A DNA stretch of 33,151 nucleotides, taken from contig HF990325.1 of assembly GCA_000432775.1 (NCBI GenBank), forward strand, positions 1 through 33,151, given 5' to 3'. Source of the stretch: Alistipes sp. CAG:831. GTDB lineage: Bacteria; Bacteroidota; Bacteroidia; Bacteroidales; UBA932. Below, one piece after another: positions 30,436 through 33,151 of this stretch. Under the pieces are notes generated by a model that saw only the letters and a program-made list of their open reading frames with translations, was not told the DNA's origin and searched no databases. The position numbers and the translations under genes are program-made. The first letter of the stretch is position 1; each line of letters begins with the position of its first letter.

Positions 30436-31659
30436 ATGACAAAATTTCTTAAAATCGCCGGGAAAATACTGGCATCCATTCTACTGGCGATAGTTCTGGT
30501 TCTCGCCATTTTCAGTATCTCACCCATATACCGGTTCGAAGGTCCGGTTCCCTTCAGCGGGGAAAATATATACAATCCCTACGCAGACCTGGATACATCC
30601 ATAGGATGGAAACGCGCATGCCTGCACACCCACACCAAGGTGGACAAGGGCATCAACGAATGTCCTTATTACCCTGATGTGGTATACGCCGACTACATGA
30701 GCTACGGATACGACATCCTGGGCTTCACCAATCATCAGGCCCTCACTCCCCACCCCATAGACTCATCCCTATACATAGCCGGATACGAGCACGGGTACAA
30801 CCTCTTCAAATTCCACATCAACGCATACGGCGTCGAGAAAGTGGAGAAATTCGACCACATCCTGCCCATTCTACTGTCCCAGAAACAGTTCATGATAGAC
30901 AGGCTGGCTGATGACGGAGACTTCGTCCAGTTCAACCATCCCAACCGGACCCTCACTATAGACAGGAGAGTGATGGAGCATCTTTCGGGATACAGACTTA
31001 TCGAGGGAGACGCCGGATTCGGCGAGAAAGACCACGGCAGAGGCACCAGCCTGAACCACTGGGATGAGGCTCTGTCCGCCGGACGCTACGCCCACAACTG
31101 TATCAACGATGACAATCACAACTCCAAGGCCCATGCATCCATTGCCCGCCGCTGTTCCTGGATCAACACTCCCACCCCCTATTGGAAAGACATCCGCGAG
31201 CAGCTGCTCAAGGGGAACTTCTACACCACCCGCGTTCCTGACTTCGGGAACGGAGATACTGCCGTCAAACACGCGGAGAACCTGATACTGCCCAGAATTG
31301 AGGATATCGGACTCAAAGGAGACACCGTATACATGCGTCTGAGCGCTCCGGCCAGTGCCATCAGAGTCATCTCCCAGAACGGGACAATAGTGGATTCCAC
31401 ATTCAACTCCAGTGCAATACAATATGTCATGGCACCGGAAGATCCCTACGTGAGAATGACTGCATGGTATGATAACGGCACCACCGTCTATACCAATGCC
31501 TTTGCCAGATATTCCGAAGGAGATTCGCCCTATCGTGACTTTGCCCACCCTGTCAGATGGGGAATGACCATTCTCTGGAACCTGCTGTTGCTGGCCGTCG
31601 TCGCCGGGTGCATTTACTGCTACAAACTGATGTTCACCTCCAGGGCACCGCTGCCGTAA
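30436..31659 (+). CDS. Membrane-anchored PHP-domain phosphoesterase-like protein
   Basis: This 407-aa protein has transmembrane segments at both ends (about 8-28 and 376-397) and a PHP-like metal-dependent domain between them. Candidate metal ligands are H64 and H66 (LHTHTKVD), D93, H100 (GFTNHQ), E118 or H119, H168 (FNHPNR) and D226/H228 (DDNHN), the usual PHP order. A beta-rich region (about 280-360) follows. PHP domains hydrolyse phosphoesters. The charge pattern suggests the domain faces the periplasm, but topology is inference and the substrate unknown. Its last 40 bases overlap the Smr gene tail to tail. Confidence 0.8.
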   Translation: MTKFLKIAGKILASILLAIVLVLAIFSISPIYRFEGPVPFSGENIYNPYADLDTSIGWKRACLHTHTKVDKGINECPYYPDVVYADYMSYGYDILGFTNHQALTPHPIDSSLYIAGYEHGYNLFKFHINAYGVEKVEKFDHILPILLSQKQFMIDRLADDGDFVQFNHPNRTLTIDRRVMEHLSGYRLIEGDAGFGEKDHGRGTSLNHWDEALSAGRYAHNCINDDNHNSKAHASIARRCSWINTPTPYWKDIREQLLKGNFYTTRVPDFGNGDTAVKHAENLILPRIEDIGLKGDTVYMRLSAPASAIRVISQNGTIVDSTFNSSAIQYVMAPEDPYVRMTAWYDNGTTVYTNAFARYSEGDSPYRDFAHPVRWGMTILWNLLLLAVVAGCIYCYKLMFTSRAPLP

Positions 31660-32180
31660 CGCAGTGCAGAAGCATCCCGAACCACTACACCGGGATATTC
31701 CCGAAGACGGCGAAGGAGCTCGGAACGGAGGACACCACGGCCTTTGCCGTGAATAAGGATTACCGTCCGCACCCCTCTTCTGAATGCCTCGGACATACTT
31801 TTCTCGAATACATCCAGCTGGACGTAGAGAGCATCCTCGTCAGGGACATTGCGGGATGCCGGATATTTCTGCCGTATCCTATCCAGATGCAGGTCCACTT
31901 CCATTGTATCCGACTGACGCCCTGATTTCTTTCCGGTCGGGACGGAGCGATGCGCAGGAGCAGCGCACTGCTTGAAACGGGAGAGATTAGTATTGCCATC
32001 GTAGAGAAGACTTTCATCTTCTCCGTCACGGGCATTTACCGGGACTACCTCTCCGGCCGACACCCTCATACTCATCCCCTCGACCTCTATCTCCAAAAGC
32101 CCGTGCGGAAGGACAGCCGTAACCATACCGTCTCCGTCAAAGTCCATGAACCTGACTCTGTCTCCGATACTGTACTGCAT
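31620..32180 (-). CDS. Smr-domain protein, short DUF2027-like
   Basis: This 186-aa protein has a DUF2027-like N-terminal beta domain (residues 1-48, starting MQYSIGDRVRFMDFDGDG), a short linker and a C-terminal Smr domain (about 94-186) with DLHLD (96-100), the HGKG loop (144-147) and a canonical ending. Smr domains, as in MutS2, are nucleases acting on DNA or RNA. DUF2027 proteins I know from Bacteroidota are nearly twice as long, with a middle domain that is missing here. The start at ATG 32180 fits a TATATTTG element at 32202-32209. Its 3' end lies inside the PHP gene for 40 bases. Confidence 0.85.
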   Translation of the reverse strand: MQYSIGDRVRFMDFDGDGMVTAVLPHGLLEIEVEGMSMRVSAGEVVPVNARDGEDESLLYDGNTNLSRFKQCAAPAHRSVPTGKKSGRQSDTMEVDLHLDRIRQKYPASRNVPDEDALYVQLDVFEKSMSEAFRRGVRTVILIHGKGRGVLRSELLRRLREYPGVVVRDASALRYGSGALEVNISL

Positions 32181-32201
32181 ATTTAATGTGGATTTTGCCG
32201 G

Positions 32202-32209
32202 CAAATATA
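32202..32209 (-). promoter_or_regulatory. -7 element for the Smr-domain gene
   Basis: TATATTTG on the minus strand, 21 bases before the ATG at 32180. No clear -33 element. Confidence 0.5.
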
Positions 32210-32271
32210 ACAAACTTTTCAGGATAGAACCCGGCTGACCATCAGAATACCGCGCACATTGCTAATTTTAT

Positions 32272-32292
32272 CCTGGGGCAATGTCGCCCCGG
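32272..32292 (+). other. GC-rich hairpin in the leader of the serine recombinase gene
   Basis: GGGGC (32275-32279) pairs with GCCCC (32286-32290) around a 6-base loop, extended by CC/GG with one bulged T. It is followed by GGTTAAATTTT and the recombinase ATG 18 bases later. It may be a weak terminator or a structure that limits recombinase expression. Confidence 0.45.
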
Positions 32293-32310
32293 TTAAATTT
32301 TCAATTAAAT

Positions 32311-32973
32311 ATGATTGTAGGTTATCTCAGGGTCAGTACTGGCAAACAGCATTTGGCCAATCAGAAGGAGGAGATCCTCCGCTACACTGAAGCACGACAA
32401 CTCACTGTCGACTGCTGGGTCACGGAAATCGTCAGCGGAAAGAAAAACGAAAAAGAGCGGAAACTGGGTCGTCTGCTGCGCAGGCTCAAGCCCGGTGACA
32501 CACTAATTGTTACTGAAATATCCAGACTAAGCCGCACTCTCACCGACATCATGGAGATTATGGGGAAATGTCTGCGGAAGAAAATCCGACTATACACTAC
32601 CAAGGAAGGATATACCTTCGATGACAGTATCAACAGCAAAGTTCTGTGCTTTGCTTTCGGCCTGGTAGCAGAAATAGAGAGAAACCTCATTTCAATGCGT
32701 ACTAAGGAGGCCCTGGCAATGCGTAAGGCCAACGGAGTAATCCTAGGCCGTCGGAAAGGCAGTTACACCAAGCTCAACATCCTGATAGACAACACGCACA
32801 CTGTACTGGAGATGCTGGAAGACCAATACACTATACTGGATATCTGCCGCCACTTCGACATATCGCGCGAGACTTTCAATAAATTCCGCCGGCTGATACC
32901 TTCCGTCAACGAACTGACTCTTAGGAACAATTTGCTGCGCGGCCTCCCGTTGCGTAGGGAAACGGGAGAATAG
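32311..32973 (+). CDS. mpi: Serine recombinase, Mpi-type DNA invertase
   Basis: This 220-aa small serine recombinase carries the catalytic Ser9 in GYLRVST, the arginine motif SRLSR (71-75), the alpha-E helix region FGLVAEIERNLISMRTKEAL (about 116-135) and a C-terminal helix-turn-helix (about 172-195). It closely resembles the Bacteroides fragilis master invertase Mpi (TEIVSGK, KPGDTLIVTEISRLSRTL, YTFDxSINSKVL), which flips many capsule promoters. It is about 20 residues longer at the C terminus than I recall for Mpi. The start at ATG 32311 (MIVGYLRVST) is fixed by the family. No inverted recombination sites were found nearby, so it may act in trans. Confidence 0.92.
   Translation: MIVGYLRVSTGKQHLANQKEEILRYTEARQLTVDCWVTEIVSGKKNEKERKLGRLLRRLKPGDTLIVTEISRLSRTLTDIMEIMGKCLRKKIRLYTTKEGYTFDDSINSKVLCFAFGLVAEIERNLISMRTKEALAMRKANGVILGRRKGSYTKLNILIDNTHTVLEMLEDQYTILDICRHFDISRETFNKFRRLIPSVNELTLRNNLLRGLPLRRETGE
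32944..32968 (+). other. Inverted repeat in the last codons of the recombinase gene
   Basis: CTCCCGTT (32944-32951) and AACGGGAG (32961-32968) form a perfect 8-base stem with a 9-base loop just before the TAG at 32971-32973. No T run follows. It may contribute to termination or be coincidental. Confidence 0.4.
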
Positions 32974-32985
32974 AAGACGTAGACA

Positions 32986-33021
32986 TAAAAAAAGCCCCCG
33001 GAGCGTCATGCTCCGAGGGCT
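32986..33021 (-). terminator. Terminator of the rRNA operon
   Basis: A 12-base stem (32993-33004 with 33010-33021, one mismatch) is followed on the minus strand by seven T. It lies directly after the 5S rRNA 3' end and also faces the end of the recombinase gene. Confidence 0.9.
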
Positions 33022-33028
33022 CTAAGGG

Positions 33029-33140
33029 GCGGCGGCTACCTACTCTCCCACCCCTGTTAGGGCAGTACCATCGGCACAAGTGCGTTTAACTTCTCTGTTC
33101 GGAATGGGAAGAGGTTGGTCCACACCGTTATAACCACCAT
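33029..33140 (-). rRNA. rrf: 5S ribosomal RNA
   Basis: The reverse complement contains the conserved 5S core TTCCCATTCCGAACAGAG followed by AAGTTAA, then GATGGTACTGC and GGGAGAGTAGGT. Helix I pairs GGTGGTTA (5' end, plus 33131-33138) with TAGCCGCC (3' end, plus 33031-33038). Length is about 112 bases; the ends are approximate. As the last gene of an rRNA operon, it implies 23S and 16S genes beyond the right edge on the minus strand. Confidence 0.96.
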
Positions 33141-33151
33141 GATTTCTCTGT

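Noticed and set aside
32214..32310. Invertible promoter controlled by the recombinase
   Set aside because: I found no pair of inverted repeats bounding this segment that could serve as recombination sites.

Overview
This 33 kb window looks like a chromosomal segment of a Bacteroidota bacterium, most likely order Bacteroidales. Three things support this. Recognisable promoters are of the Bacteroidota type (TTTG, about 19 bases, then TAnnTTTG). Several genes belong to families largely confined to that phylum: DUF4837 lipoprotein, TIGR02757, the DUF2027/Smr protein, an Mpi-type invertase and a GlsA/GlsB glycine-lipid pair. Base composition is moderately GC-rich, which would suit a Rikenellaceae-like lineage, but that last step is only a guess.

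Layout, left to right. A 3' fragment of an unidentified gene (+) is followed by a minus-strand operon tldD-tldE-nhaC-slyD (4901 down to 167) whose genes overlap or abut. Next, also on the minus strand, comes a zeta-toxin-like P-loop kinase overlapping a 51-aa partner gene (5696 to 4982), then a TIGR02757 gene. A plus-strand operon follows: a BadF/GlcNAc-kinase-like gene, recR and mntP (6524-8577). A 150-base nested palindromic element separates it from a minus-strand operon ruvX-def-phosphomannomutase (11155 to 8759).

From 11178 the plus strand carries an envelope and isoprenoid operon: M23 peptidase, dxr, rseP and a DUF4837 lipoprotein. Then comes a translation block, tRNA-Glu(CUC)-gltX-tRNA-Glu(UUC)-rpsT-terminator. 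Both tRNA genes have a near-identical strong promoter, and each tRNA appears to be transcribed together with the protein gene behind it. radC and upp follow. rpoN (-) faces a divergent glsA-glsB pair for glycine lipid synthesis. A SPOR-domain protein and a LEA-like lipoprotein (-) are divergent from miaB and an osmC-like gene (+). Further minus-strand genes are an unknown membrane protein, cysS, a short ssb and glmS. A zinc-ribbon gene (+) lies between ssb and glmS, with a 10-base-period repeat array upstream.

The right end holds a membrane-anchored PHP-domain protein (+), a short DUF2027/Smr protein (-) and an Mpi-type serine recombinase (+). The recombinase runs into the terminator and 5S rRNA gene of an rRNA operon that enters from the right on the minus strand.

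Most of the window is compact housekeeping DNA. The least explained parts are the zeta-kinase/51-aa pair, the palindromic element at 8592-8743, the 10-base repeat array at 27992-28051, the PHP membrane protein and the recombinase next to the rRNA operon.
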